NCBI GenBank assembly: GCA_945787575.1
Contig: CALZKB010000039.1
Coordinates: 8,432-56,442, forward strand
Length of the DNA stretch: 48,011 bases
From: Thermoanaerobaculia bacterium
Lineage (GTDB): Bacteria; Acidobacteriota; Thermoanaerobaculia; Multivoradales; JAHEKO01
Reading direction: 5' to 3'
Both the position numbers and the translations under genes were made by a program. The notes beneath the pieces are model-generated. The model was not told the DNA's origin and ran no database searches. It saw only the letters and a program-made list of their open reading frames with translations. This document shows, in pieces, positions 1 through 8,028 of this stretch; within the stretch, counting starts at the first letter, position 1, and every line of letters starts with the position of its first letter.

Positions 1-2
1 AC

Positions 3-416
3 GGGCTCAAGGCGATGTCGTGGATTTGCTTGGTGTGGGAGCTGCGAACGCCGCCCGCGACCGTGCTCGCCGGCGAGAAACGCCCCCCTGCCCCGATCGT
101 CGAGCGGGTTGCCCGACAGCTCGCCGAGCACTTCAAGCTCGACCAGGCGAGCGCCCAGGCCCGCGAGGTGATCGCCCAGAGCAGGGCGCTCGAGGCGATG
201 CGCGAGCGCGGCGCCGAAGCTCGGGAGCATCTCGCGGAGCTGGTCCGCGACATCCATCTCCCGGAGCTGCCGAGCCTCGAGACGCTGCGACGCCAGGCCG
301 AGCAGAGCCTCGCCAACACGCCGGCCCTCGACGACATCGTCGCGCGAGCGCGCGAGATACTCGTCGAGACGTTCTGCGACCGCTGGGCGCCGCCCGTCGT
401 CCAGCCGGCGGGCTGA
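3..416 (+). CDS. hypothetical protein, 5' end cut by window edge
   Basis: The reading frame is open from the left edge of the window, so the start may lie outside. An ATG at 15 is the first possible internal start, but only 14 nt precede it. The visible product (about 133-137 residues) is charged and mostly helical, with regular Ala/Glu/Arg/Leu spacing, and it ends in a Pro-rich tail. I see no transmembrane segment or recognised motif. The ORF stops with TGA just before the convergent methyltransferase gene. I do not recognise the family. That it is a real gene rests only on its amphipathic composition and its fit between the window edge and the next gene. Confidence 0.45.
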   Translation, partial: GLKAMSWICLVWELRTPPATVLAGEKRPPAPIVERVARQLAEHFKLDQASAQAREVIAQSRALEAMRERGAEAREHLAELVRDIHLPELPSLETLRRQAEQSLANTPALDDIVARAREILVETFCDRWAPPVVQPAG

Positions 417-428
417 CGGCGCCGTCCG

Positions 429-1043
429 TCAGTCGCGCAGGAACCTCCAAGACCGCGGCACGAGCCGCGGGACCCGACGATAGTAGTCGTCGTAGGCCAC
501 GCCGAAGCGTCGGCGGAGCTCGCGCTCCTCGAGAATCGCGATCCCGTAGAAACCCACGCCCGTCGCCAGTGTCATCCAGTAGAGACCACCGATGTTGAGA
601 ATCAGAGCCCAGCCGGCCAGGCCGATCATCACGTCGAGGTAGCGCGGATTACGGGTGTGAGCGTAGATCCCTTCGGTCAGCAGGACGCCGGTCTCACCTC
701 GCTTGAGCTCCGGGACTCCGACCAGAGTCCGCAGCTTGAGATGCCGCCGGCACTTGGCCTCGATCACGACCGCGACGGCATAAAGAGCGAGCCCGAGGGC
801 CACGAGGACCGGGCGCATCGGACCGCGGTCGCCGAGGCCCGGCTCCCGAAACTGCCAAGCGATACCCCCAACGAGGACCATCGCCAAGGTCGCCACTGAG
901 TAGGCGACTGCCAGACCCCGGCGGCGCCAGAACGCCGCCAGCGGGTGGATGAGCAGCCAGAAGCCCACGGCCGCCGGCAGGGAGAGCCACAAGCTCAGAG
1001 CGACGTAGTAGCGTGCCGACTCCAGCCAACTCGGCACACTCAT
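429..1043 (-). CDS. isoprenylcysteine carboxyl methyltransferase (ICMT/PEMT)-family membrane methyltransferase
   Basis: This 204-residue integral membrane protein has hydrophobic spans near residues 12-34, 45-63, 78-95 and 135-165. The C-terminal half carries the ICMT/phospholipid-methyltransferase signature: LLTEGIYAHTRNPRYL followed by a paired-helix segment, then EERELRRRFGVAYDDYYRRVPR. In this family those residues bind S-adenosylmethionine, and the Glu-Glu and Tyr motifs sit at the membrane face. The substrate (isoprenylcysteine-like thiol, lipid amine or other) cannot be told from sequence. Length is typical. The start is ATG. It lies 37 nt downstream of apaG on the same strand and may be its last operon member. 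Confidence 0.85.
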   Translation of the reverse strand: MSVPSWLESARYYVALSLWLSLPAAVGFWLLIHPLAAFWRRRGLAVAYSVATLAMVLVGGIAWQFREPGLGDRGPMRPVLVALGLALYAVAVVIEAKCRRHLKLRTLVGVPELKRGETGVLLTEGIYAHTRNPRYLDVMIGLAGWALILNIGGLYWMTLATGVGFYGIAILEERELRRRFGVAYDDYYRRVPRLVPRSWRFLRD

Positions 1044-1080
1044 CGTGAATCTCGACGCCGTGGCCAGCTGCGAGCGCTGG

Positions 1081-1494
1081 TCAATTCACCGTGGACGGTT
1101 CGCACAAGACGAACGGCGCGATGTCGACGTCGAACGGCTCGCCGTCGTCGTCGATCATCTGATAGCTCCCCTCCATCTTGCCGACGTCGGTCGACAGCGG
1201 GCAGCCTGAGGTGTATTCGAACGCATCGCCCGGCTCCAGGATCGGCTGCTCGCCGACGACACCCGGGCCCTGGACCTCTTCGACTCGGCCGACGCCGTCG
1301 GTGATCACCCAATGCCGATTCAACAGCTGGACGGTGCCCGCGCTCTCATTGCGTATGGTGACCTGGTAAAGGAAGAACCATTTGCCTTGCGCCGGCTGCG
1401 AGCGCTGCGGATCGAACCGCGGACGAACGCGCACCCGGATACCCCGGGTCACGGCTTCCGAAGAGAACGATTCGTTGGTCTTGCCCGCAGTCAC
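1081..1494 (-). CDS. apaG: ApaG (Co2+/Mg2+ efflux-associated protein)
   Basis: The 137-residue product is a single ApaG/DUF525 domain, an Ig-like beta sandwich. Its signatures are FFLYQVTIRNES, LLNRHWVITDGVG and VEEVQGPGVVGEQPILEPGDAFEYTS (read in order), then the closing MEGSYQM strand. ApaG is linked by genetics to Co/Mg homeostasis and diadenosine tetraphosphate levels, but its biochemical role is unsettled. The start is GTG at 1494, which overlaps the stop of the upstream oligopeptidase gene as GTGA. No separate Shine-Dalgarno is visible, which suggests translational coupling. Length is normal for the family. Confidence 0.93.
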   Translation of the reverse strand: MTAGKTNESFSSEAVTRGIRVRVRPRFDPQRSQPAQGKWFFLYQVTIRNESAGTVQLLNRHWVITDGVGRVEEVQGPGVVGEQPILEPGDAFEYTSGCPLSTDVGKMEGSYQMIDDDGEPFDVDIAPFVLCEPSTVN

Positions 1495-3560
1495 GCCGAG
1501 CCAGTTCTATCACGACGCTCGGCGCCGAGACGAAGGAGGAGGAATGCGTACTCGAACGCCCTTTCCCTCAGGTAGGCGTAGCGACCGGAGGGGCCGCCAT
1601 GCCCCGCGCTCAGATCGATCTTCAGCAGCAACGGATTGTCATCCGATTTCAAAGCCCTCAGCTTGGCGACCCATTTTGCCGGTTCCCAGTACTGGACGCG
1701 GGGGTCGTTCAGCCCCGCTGTCACGAGCATCGCCGGATAGTCCGTCTCGCGTACGTTGTCGTACGGTGAGTACGAGAGCATCGCCTCGAAAAGCTCTTTG
1801 TCGGCTGGGTCGCCCCACTCCTCGTACTCGATCACGGTCAGCGGGATCGTTTCGTCGAGCATGGTGTTGACGACGTCGACGAACGGAACCGACGCGAGGA
1901 CGACGGCGAACAGATCGGGGCGGAGGTTGACGGCGGCCCCGAGCAGGAGGCCGCCGGCGCTCCCCCCGCGAATCGCCAACCGTTTGGGCGACGTGTAGCC
2001 ATCGTCGACGAGAAGCTCGGCGGCCGCGATGAAATCGGTGAATGTGTTGCTCTTGGCGAGCATCTTGCCGTCGTCGTGCCAGCTCTCTCCCATCAGCGCG
2101 CCGCCCCGGACGTGGGCGATCGCGCAGACGAACCCGCGATCGAGCAGGGTCAGGTGGAGCGAAGAGAAGACGGGATCGACGGTCACGCCGTAGGCGCCGT
2201 AGGCGCCGAGCAGGCACGGATTCGTTCCGTCGAGGGCGAGGTCGCGCCGGTGGACGATCGAAACGGGCACCTCGACGCCGTCCGGGGCGCTCGCCATGAG
2301 TCTCCGCGTCTCGTAGAAGTTCGGGTCGTATCCGCCGACGACCTCCTCCCGCTTGGCGACCTCCAGCCGCCGCTCCGACACCCGGTAGTCGAAGACCGTC
2401 GACGGGGTGACCAGCGACGAATAGCCGAAACGATAGCGGTCGCTATCGAATTCGGGGTTGCTCCCCGCCCAGAGGGCGTAGACGCTCTCGGGCAGCTTCA
2501 CACGATAGTCCGGATCGCCGTCGAACGACCGCAGCCGAAGATGCAGCAGACCGCCCTCGCGCTCGCCGAGGACCATCCGGTCGGCGAAAGGATCGATCCA
2601 TTCGACGGTCACCTCGGAGCGATGGGGGATGAGCTCCGTCCAGTCCTCCATCGCCGTGGCGTCGAGAGAAGTCTCCATCACCCGGAAGTTCTTGGCTTCG
2701 AGATTGGTGTGTACGTAGAAGCGGTCGCCGCGATGGCCGATGTCGTACTCGACGTCGGGGCGCCTCTCAGCGAAGCACCTGAACGACCCCTCTGGGTCGT
2801 CGGCTTCGAGAATATGGACCTCCGAAGTCACGCTGCTGGCCACGGACAGAACCAGATAGGCGCGGCTGCGAGTGAGCCCGACGTCGACGAAGAAGCGCTC
2901 GTCCGCCTCCTCGAAGACGACGGCGTCGGCGTTGGCATCGTCGCCCAGACGATGGCGATGAACCCGGTAAGGCCGGTGCGCGGCGTCGAGCGTCGTGTAG
3001 AAGAGCGTCCGATCGTCGGCTGCCCAGGCGAGCGAGTAGTAGACGTCCTCGATCCGGTCCGCCAGCAGGTCGCCAGAGTCGAGGTCGCGAATCACCAGGC
3101 GGAACTTCTCGTCACCGTCGGTGTCGAACGAGTAGGCGAGATAGCGATGGGTGTTGCTAACCGCGAGGTTTCCGAGCTCGAAGTAATCGTGGCTCTCGGC
3201 CAGAGCGTTGACGTCGAGGAGGATCTCCTCTTCGCTATCGAGGCTGCCTCGTTTTCGGCAGTGGATCGGGTAGGCCTTTCCCTCCTCGGTGCGAGCGTAG
3301 TAGTGGAAGTCGCCGTCGCGTGACGGCGGCGACGAATCGTCCTCGCGGATGCGCCCGAGCATCTCCCTGTAGAGCGCCTCCTGGAGTTCCTTGGTCGGCT
3401 CCATCACCGTCGACGTGTAGGCGTTCTCCGCTTCGAGGTAGGCCATGACCTCAGCGGATTCGCGATCGCGCAGCCAACCGTAATCATCGACCAGCACCTG
3501 GCCATGCACCGTTCTCACTCGTCTCTCGCGCCGCGCCAGGGGAGGCGCCGGACGGCTCAA
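1491..3560 (-). CDS. ptrB: oligopeptidase B (S9A prolyl oligopeptidase family)
   Basis: This serine peptidase should cleave small peptides after basic residues. An N-terminal beta-propeller (about residues 70-400) precedes an alpha/beta hydrolase domain. The catalytic triad is visible: Ser534 in GGSAGG, Asp619 in AGLNDPRVQYWEP and His654 in SAGHGGPSGR. The N-terminal VLVDDYGWLRDRE...YLEAEN block is typical of oligopeptidase B. The frame is open up to 3731, but that would run into the upstream gene. I choose TTG at 3560 (about 689 aa, the normal family length) because it has GGAG upstream and because its TTGA overlaps the TGA that ends the ancestral reading frame of the upstream NUDIX-MBL gene. 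No signal peptide is seen, so it is probably cytoplasmic. Confidence 0.9.
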   Translation of the reverse strand: MSRPAPPLARRERRVRTVHGQVLVDDYGWLRDRESAEVMAYLEAENAYTSTVMEPTKELQEALYREMLGRIREDDSSPPSRDGDFHYYARTEEGKAYPIHCRKRGSLDSEEEILLDVNALAESHDYFELGNLAVSNTHRYLAYSFDTDGDEKFRLVIRDLDSGDLLADRIEDVYYSLAWAADDRTLFYTTLDAAHRPYRVHRHRLGDDANADAVVFEEADERFFVDVGLTRSRAYLVLSVASSVTSEVHILEADDPEGSFRCFAERRPDVEYDIGHRGDRFYVHTNLEAKNFRVMETSLDATAMEDWTELIPHRSEVTVEWIDPFADRMVLGEREGGLLHLRLRSFDGDPDYRVKLPESVYALWAGSNPEFDSDRYRFGYSSLVTPSTVFDYRVSERRLEVAKREEVVGGYDPNFYETRRLMASAPDGVEVPVSIVHRRDLALDGTNPCLLGAYGAYGVTVDPVFSSLHLTLLDRGFVCAIAHVRGGALMGESWHDDGKMLAKSNTFTDFIAAAELLVDDGYTSPKRLAIRGGSAGGLLLGAAVNLRPDLFAVVLASVPFVDVVNTMLDETIPLTVIEYEEWGDPADKELFEAMLSYSPYDNVRETDYPAMLVTAGLNDPRVQYWEPAKWVAKLRALKSDDNPLLLKIDLSAGHGGPSGRYAYLRERAFEYAFLLLRLGAERRDRTGSA

Positions 3561-3619
3561 GCGCCTGGCTCCAACCGCCCGAGAACGGTGAGTCGATCGA
3601 GGTGGGCGACGATCTGACT

Positions 3620-5155
3620 TTAAGCCAGCGGAAAGGCCATCGGCGCGAGATCCTCGGAGACTTCGCTTCGGATCTCCGCCGGCTTCTGCAGTCCGCTGCG
3701 CCAAGCCGCCAGCACCTTGACCTCGCGCCACAGTCGATGCCGGCGGTACTCCTCGAGCTTACCGGCGGCGTCGAGCACGGTCGGTCCGTGTGCGGGAAAA
3801 AGGGTCCTGGGAGCGAGCGCCTCGAGTCGCTCGAGGGTTTCGAGATACTGCTGCATGTCCCCCTCGGGAGGGTCGATTACAATGGTCCCGAATCCGGCCA
3901 CGACGTCGCCTGCGACGAGCGAGCCGAGCTCCTCGTGCAAGAAAGCCAAGTGACCGCGGGCGTGTCCCGGTGTGTGAATGGCCCGCACCGTGAAGCCGTC
4001 GTCGAGTGACGTCCGCTCGCCGTCCTCGATCTCGCGATCGACCTCGACCTGCCCCTCGAGCCTTCGGGCGGTCGCCGCATGCGCGGCGATCGCCAGCCCG
4101 CACCGCTCGCGCAGAGCCGTCGCCCCGCCGACATGGTCCGGATGATGATGGGTCAGCCAGATCTCCCGCACCCGGCGACCCAGCGTTCGCGGCGCCGACT
4201 CGACGGCCTCCGCCAGCCAGTCGATCTCGCGCTCGAACGGGCTTCCCGGATCGATCAGCACCGCATCGCCGGTGCCCAGCAAGTAGCAGTTGGTGAAGGC
4301 GGCGGGAGGGAGAGTGGGGGTGCGAACCGGCAAGAGGACGACGCCCGGCCGGAACTCGACAAGCCGGAACGGGCCGAGATTCGCGTCCTCGGGAAGCCGC
4401 ATCCGCTCGCGGCCGGCGACCACCCCCTGCTCGTCGAGAACGGCTAGCAGATGGAGGATCGGTGGTGCCGTGAGCACCTCGCCCCGCTTCCAGCGCGCCA
4501 GCGCCTCGCGAGGCCGGATCCACTCGCCGCCGACCGCTTCGACGGTGTCGGCGGTGGGCTGAATCGGCTCGGCAGCCGGCCATTCGAGAAGGAAGAAGCG
4601 GTTGTCGAACCGCAGCGGTCCGAGCGGTGGGGTCAGCCAGCGGCCGGCGTAGACCAGCCGCGAGGCGTCGAGTCCGACCGCGAGCTCCGCCACGACCTCG
4701 CGGAACTCCAGCCGGCGCCCGATCGAAGCTTCGCGCAGCTCGAGAAGTCGATCGGAGGTGGCACTCTCCTCGAGTCCGGGCAGGACGCCGACTTCTTCGA
4801 AGAGCTCGCGCAGCGCGGCCGCCGTCACGCCGGGCGCGAGAATCGGCTCGAGCTCACCCACTTCGTCGAGAACCGATTCCGGCATCCCAGCGGCCACCGG
4901 AGCGCCAGCCACACCCTCGACCTCCCCCGCCACCTCGATGTCGGCATCACGCTTGGAGACGCCCCCTCCCGGAAACGCGTGCCAGCCACCCATGAACTTC
5001 ATCGTCGGGGAGCGCTCGATCCAAAACACCTCGAGGTCGGCCCCATCCCCCCGCCAGAGGACGACGCTCGCCGAAGCGCGCGGCGGCGGCATCGGTACCA
5101 GTGGGCCGCTCGCCACCCTGGCGAGCACCTGTTCGTAGAGGGTCGTCGCGGCCAT
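3620..5155 (-). CDS. NUDIX hydrolase-metallo-beta-lactamase fusion with premature stop
   Basis: Residues 1-230 form a NUDIX domain of the NUDT19-like type: SVVLWRGDGADLEVFWIERS, WHAFPGG at 58-64, and RELFEEVG (REUxEExG) near 116-123 after a long insertion. Residues 265-470 form an MBL-fold hydrolase of the LACTB2/glyoxalase II type. Its metal ligands are visible in THHHPDH (335-341), HTPGHARGH (394-402), AGDVV (415) and PAHGP (455). A C-terminal winged helix begins after 470 but is cut by TAA at 3620-3622. The same frame continues with SQIVAHLDRLTVLGRLEPGA to TGA at 3557-3559, the expected end of that domain. The start is ATG. A pyrophosphohydrolase plus hydrolase or nuclease activity is inferred; substrates are unknown. 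Confidence 0.85.
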   Translation of the reverse strand: MAATTLYEQVLARVASGPLVPMPPPRASASVVLWRGDGADLEVFWIERSPTMKFMGGWHAFPGGGVSKRDADIEVAGEVEGVAGAPVAAGMPESVLDEVGELEPILAPGVTAAALRELFEEVGVLPGLEESATSDRLLELREASIGRRLEFREVVAELAVGLDASRLVYAGRWLTPPLGPLRFDNRFFLLEWPAAEPIQPTADTVEAVGGEWIRPREALARWKRGEVLTAPPILHLLAVLDEQGVVAGRERMRLPEDANLGPFRLVEFRPGVVLLPVRTPTLPPAAFTNCYLLGTGDAVLIDPGSPFEREIDWLAEAVESAPRTLGRRVREIWLTHHHPDHVGGATALRERCGLAIAAHAATARRLEGQVEVDREIEDGERTSLDDGFTVRAIHTPGHARGHLAFLHEELGSLVAGDVVAGFGTIVIDPPEGDMQQYLETLERLEALAPRTLFPAHGPTVLDAAGKLEEYRRHRLWREVKVLAAWRSGLQKPAEIRSEVSEDLAPMAFPLA

Positions 5156-5215
5156 CCGCGGTACTTATCACAGAGCCGGGGCGCGATTCAGGCCGGCAGC
5201 TGCTAGATTCCCGCC
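5156..5215. promoter_or_regulatory. divergent promoter between NUDIX-MBL and aminotransferase genes
   Basis: Only 60 nt separate the two start codons. On the plus strand TGCTAGATT (hexamer TAGATT at 5204-5209) lies 6 nt before the ATG at 5216, so the transcript probably starts at or next to the start codon. On the minus strand TGATAAGTA lies just before the ATG at 5155 and is a weaker candidate. No Shine-Dalgarno is seen for either gene. Confidence 0.45.
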
Positions 5216-6364
5216 ATGCCACGCCATCCTCGAGTCTCCTCCTCCGTGCGCTCGATGCCGGGCTCCGTCTACACGTCGCTCGCCCGCAAGATGGCGACCC
5301 ACGAGGGTCGAGTCTACCCGCTTCACGTCGGAGACACTTGGATGGAGCCGGCGATCGGCTGCCGGATGGAGGACTTGAGCGAACGCGACTGGCCGGGGCT
5401 CCATCGATACGCCCAGCCGCAGGGTCGCCCCGATCTGCGGGAGGCGATCGCCCGGCGAACGAGCGAGAGGATGGGACTCGCGACCGACGCCGGCGAGGTC
5501 CTCGTCGCAGCGGGAGCGACCGGCGCTCTCGGCGCCATGGCGGGCGCGATCATCGAGCCTGGCGACGAGGTGCTCATCCTCGCCCCTTACTGGCCTCTCA
5601 TCGCCGGTATCGTGCGCTCGTTCGGCGGCCAGCCGGTGCCCGTCCCCTTCCTCGGCCAGGTTTCCTCCGCCGCCGAGGGGCTCGAGGCGGTCGAGGCCTA
5701 CGCGAACGACCGCACGATCGCGCTCTACCTCAACACTCCCAACAACCCGACCGGCCGCCTGCTCGAGCGCGCCTGGATCGAAGCTCTCGTCGACTGGAGC
5801 CGCGACCGGGATCTGTGGCTCATCGCCGACGAGGTCTACGAGGACTATGTCTACGCCGGTGAGCACACCTACACTCGGCCTCTCGCTCCCGAGCGTACGT
5901 TCTCCACTCATTCGTTCTCCAAGGCCTTCGGCATGGCGGGCAATCGCTGCGGCTACATCGTCGGACCCGAAGAGGTCATCAAGGAGGTGCGCAAGGTCAG
6001 CACCCACACCTTTTACTCGACTCCGACCGCCTCCCAGGTCGCGGCCTTGCGAGCCTTGGAGATCGCCGACGCTTGGATCGCGAACGCGAGAGAGAGATAC
6101 GCCGCGCTGGGCCGTTTCACCGCCGAACGACTCGGCGTCGAGCCGCCGTCCGGAAGCGCCTTCCTCTTCCTCGACGTCGTCGACCGACTCGACGACCGAG
6201 GCCTCGGCGGCTTCCTCGAGGACGCCGCCGATCGCGGCCTCTTCCTATCGCCCGGCACGAGCTTCGGACCCTACCCGACTCACGTCCGCATCTGCTTCAC
6301 CGCCGCCGAGCCGGCCCTCATCCACGAGGGGGTCGAACTGTTGGCGGAGTTGATGGGCCGCTAA
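5216..6364 (+). CDS. PLP-dependent class I/II aminotransferase
   Basis: This 382-residue fold-type I aminotransferase has the family hallmarks: NNPTG at 176-180, Asp205 and Tyr208 in IADEVYED (pyridine-N and O3' contacts), the Schiff-base Lys236 in SFSKAFGMAGNRCGY, and a C-terminal Arg in the HVRICFT motif that should bind the substrate carboxylate. It belongs broadly with aspartate/kynurenine-type aminotransferases; the exact substrate cannot be assigned. The ATG start sits 6 nt after an extended -10 box, with no Shine-Dalgarno. It is monocistronic, since the next gene is convergent. Confidence 0.9.
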   Translation: MPRHPRVSSSVRSMPGSVYTSLARKMATHEGRVYPLHVGDTWMEPAIGCRMEDLSERDWPGLHRYAQPQGRPDLREAIARRTSERMGLATDAGEVLVAAGATGALGAMAGAIIEPGDEVLILAPYWPLIAGIVRSFGGQPVPVPFLGQVSSAAEGLEAVEAYANDRTIALYLNTPNNPTGRLLERAWIEALVDWSRDRDLWLIADEVYEDYVYAGEHTYTRPLAPERTFSTHSFSKAFGMAGNRCGYIVGPEEVIKEVRKVSTHTFYSTPTASQVAALRALEIADAWIANARERYAALGRFTAERLGVEPPSGSAFLFLDVVDRLDDRGLGGFLEDAADRGLFLSPGTSFGPYPTHVRICFTAAEPALIHEGVELLAELMGR

Positions 6365-6445
6365 GCCTGCACTTTTCACCCCGTTTCGAGCGAGACGGTG
6401 GAGATGCTTGTGCCCGCGAGGCGACGCGACCGAGGGCACCACAGG

Positions 6446-6946
6446 CTAGTCCGGGTAGTAACCGGCCTCGACCAACCTGCCGCTCTCGAATCTCGCCTCG
6501 ATGAGTTCTGAGTTGTACTCCCCATCGGTGGGGTCGAGAGTGAACCACAGGCTGTTCCCCTCGGAGCGGCTCGCCACCGGCCGACGGTGAGGGCCCTCGG
6601 CAGGAAAGTGCCGGGTCAGCAGCTCCAGCACGACAGTCTCCGAGACACCGGGCCGCAACTCCAGAAAGAAGGCTCGGAACGGCTTGACCGGATTGAAGAC
6701 CGCCAGCCGGAGGGCCACCATACCGAGCAGAAAGGCGGCCGCGCTCGCCACCACGATACGGGAGCGCGAGAGATACCATCCCGCCGCCGTGAGCGCCGCT
6801 GCCAGCCCCACGATCGCAGCGACGAAACTGTCGAAGAGGGTCACCGCGAAGAGGAGGTCACCAATCACCGTGACGGCGGCGAGAACGAGAAGGCCGAGCA
6901 GCACCGCCGGCACCGCCAGCGCTCGAGCCAGCGACTCCGCTCTCAT
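6446..6946 (-). CDS. membrane protein with C-terminal SmpA/OmlA-like domain (unknown function)
   Basis: The first 85 residues contain three hydrophobic spans (about 9-28, 32-55 and 65-83). A soluble tail follows, with PGVSETVVLELLTRHF and a W-F-x-L-D strand pattern. That pattern resembles the small-protein-A-like beta-alpha-beta fold (PGMSxxEVxxLLG), but the match is loose. The start is ATG, with TAGAGT at 6953-6958 exactly 6 nt upstream on the minus strand. It lies 46 nt after the kinase-like gene on the same strand. The function is unknown. Confidence 0.65.
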   Translation of the reverse strand: MRAESLARALAVPAVLLGLLVLAAVTVIGDLLFAVTLFDSFVAAIVGLAAALTAAGWYLSRSRIVVASAAAFLLGMVALRLAVFNPVKPFRAFFLELRPGVSETVVLELLTRHFPAEGPHRRPVASRSEGNSLWFTLDPTDGEYNSELIEARFESGRLVEAGYYPD

Positions 6947-6992
6947 CGGCCCACTCTACCCTGCCCACTCGAACGCCCCGGCTGCCAGCTCG

Positions 6993-7679
6993 TCAGACCG
7001 CGCGGACGATCGTCGGATTCTCGAGATCGCTGTTGTCGATCACCAGCGAGGCTGCCGATCGCGGCCGTTCGGCTTCGAGGTAGAGGCGCTGTCCTGGCGT
7101 GTAGCGGTTGGCGTAAAGGAGCCGGATCTGATCGCACGGCGTGCTGCGCTCACGCCGCTCCGCCCGCCGGGCGGCGACCGCGAAATCGACCTCGAGGAAG
7201 ACGGAGAAATCCCAATAGGGACGCAGTTTCCGACAGTGGAGGAAGACGCCATCGAAGAGCAGGACGGCGTCGACCTGAGCGGTCTCCAGAGGCGGGTCCA
7301 CGGGGGTGTCGTTTCGGTAGTCGAACGCCGCTCGACGGAAGCGACGATCTCCGCCCGGCCCCAAGGGGCGCAGCAGGCGGTCGACGAGCGAGGCGTGGTC
7401 GAACGAGTCGAGATAGTAACCCTCGGGGGACTCGCGACCTCGCCGGTAGCGAACGGACGTCGGGTGGTGGAACCGATCGATGGACCCGCGCACGACTTGG
7501 CGGCCGGAGGCCTCGATGTGCGGAGCGAGCTCGTCCGCCAAGGTCGTCTTGCCCGAGGCATCGACTCCGTCGATGCCGACTCGCACGGGGTGTGAGCACT
7601 CGATGTCGAGGACTCGCGAAACGAGATCCGTGATGAGCGACGACCTTCTCATTCGCAGAGTGCCCGCTAACTCGATCAT
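6993..7679 (-). CDS. uridine kinase-like P-loop NTPase
   Basis: The product of about 228 residues carries a Walker A loop, GVDASGKTTLADEL, near the N-terminus. This is followed by GSIDRFHHP (the Asp that activates the hydroxyl in uridine/phosphoribulokinase-type enzymes), SFDHASLVDRLL, and LFDGVFLHCRKL as the Walker B/lid entry. These are the landmarks of the uridine kinase-like family. The frame is open up to 7856, but that would overlap the neighbouring membrane gene. I place the start at ATG 7679, 13 nt after that gene's stop; ATG 7652 is an alternative. Phosphorylation of a nucleoside or a similar alcohol is inferred, and the substrate is not determinable. Confidence 0.75.
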   Translation of the reverse strand: MIELAGTLRMRRSSLITDLVSRVLDIECSHPVRVGIDGVDASGKTTLADELAPHIEASGRQVVRGSIDRFHHPTSVRYRRGRESPEGYYLDSFDHASLVDRLLRPLGPGGDRRFRRAAFDYRNDTPVDPPLETAQVDAVLLFDGVFLHCRKLRPYWDFSVFLEVDFAVAARRAERRERSTPCDQIRLLYANRYTPGQRLYLEAERPRSAASLVIDNSDLENPTIVRAV

Positions 7680-7692
7680 CGAGCTCGCACGG

Positions 7693-8028
7693 TTACGGCC
7701 GTCCTGCGCTCTCGGGTGCATCGGGGTGGAGATAGCCGCAGAGACATCGCAGAGTCTCTCCATCGTTGAACAGCGTGCAGTCGGGACACTGCCAACGCGA
7801 CGCAACGCGCGCTCCCCCCTGCGCGAATCGTAGCAAATACAGATACACGGCTCCAACCCACAGCCACCTCAGAATCAAACCCGCGAACCCCAACCCAAGG
7901 GCACTGAGTCCGACGAGCACCAACCAGCCGGAGACTGCCACGACAACGTAGACCTGCGATAACCCTCGCTGCTTCGAACGAGTTCCTATCGCGCCTGCCG
8001 CGCCGATCAAAACGAGGATCTCTAGCAC
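7693..8028 (-). CDS. small membrane protein with zinc-ribbon-like tail
   Basis: This 111-residue protein has hydrophobic segments at about 1-15, 24-45 and 48-68. A hydrophilic tail follows with CPDC and, 13 residues on, CLCG, a spacing that suits a zinc ribbon or rubredoxin-like knuckle. The start is GTG at 8028. It overlaps the stop of the FG-GAP gene by 7 nt, and its own stop is 13 nt before the kinase-like gene, so all three are probably co-transcribed. I do not recognise a named family. Confidence 0.6.
   Translation of the reverse strand: MLEILVLIGAAGAIGTRSKQRGLSQVYVVVAVSGWLVLVGLSALGLGFAGLILRWLWVGAVYLYLLRFAQGGARVASRWQCPDCTLFNDGETLRCLCGYLHPDAPESAGRP

Noticed and set aside
2076-3323. 415-codon plus-strand frame inside ptrB
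   Set aside because: It is an antisense shadow; ptrB has a full catalytic triad and coupled neighbours.
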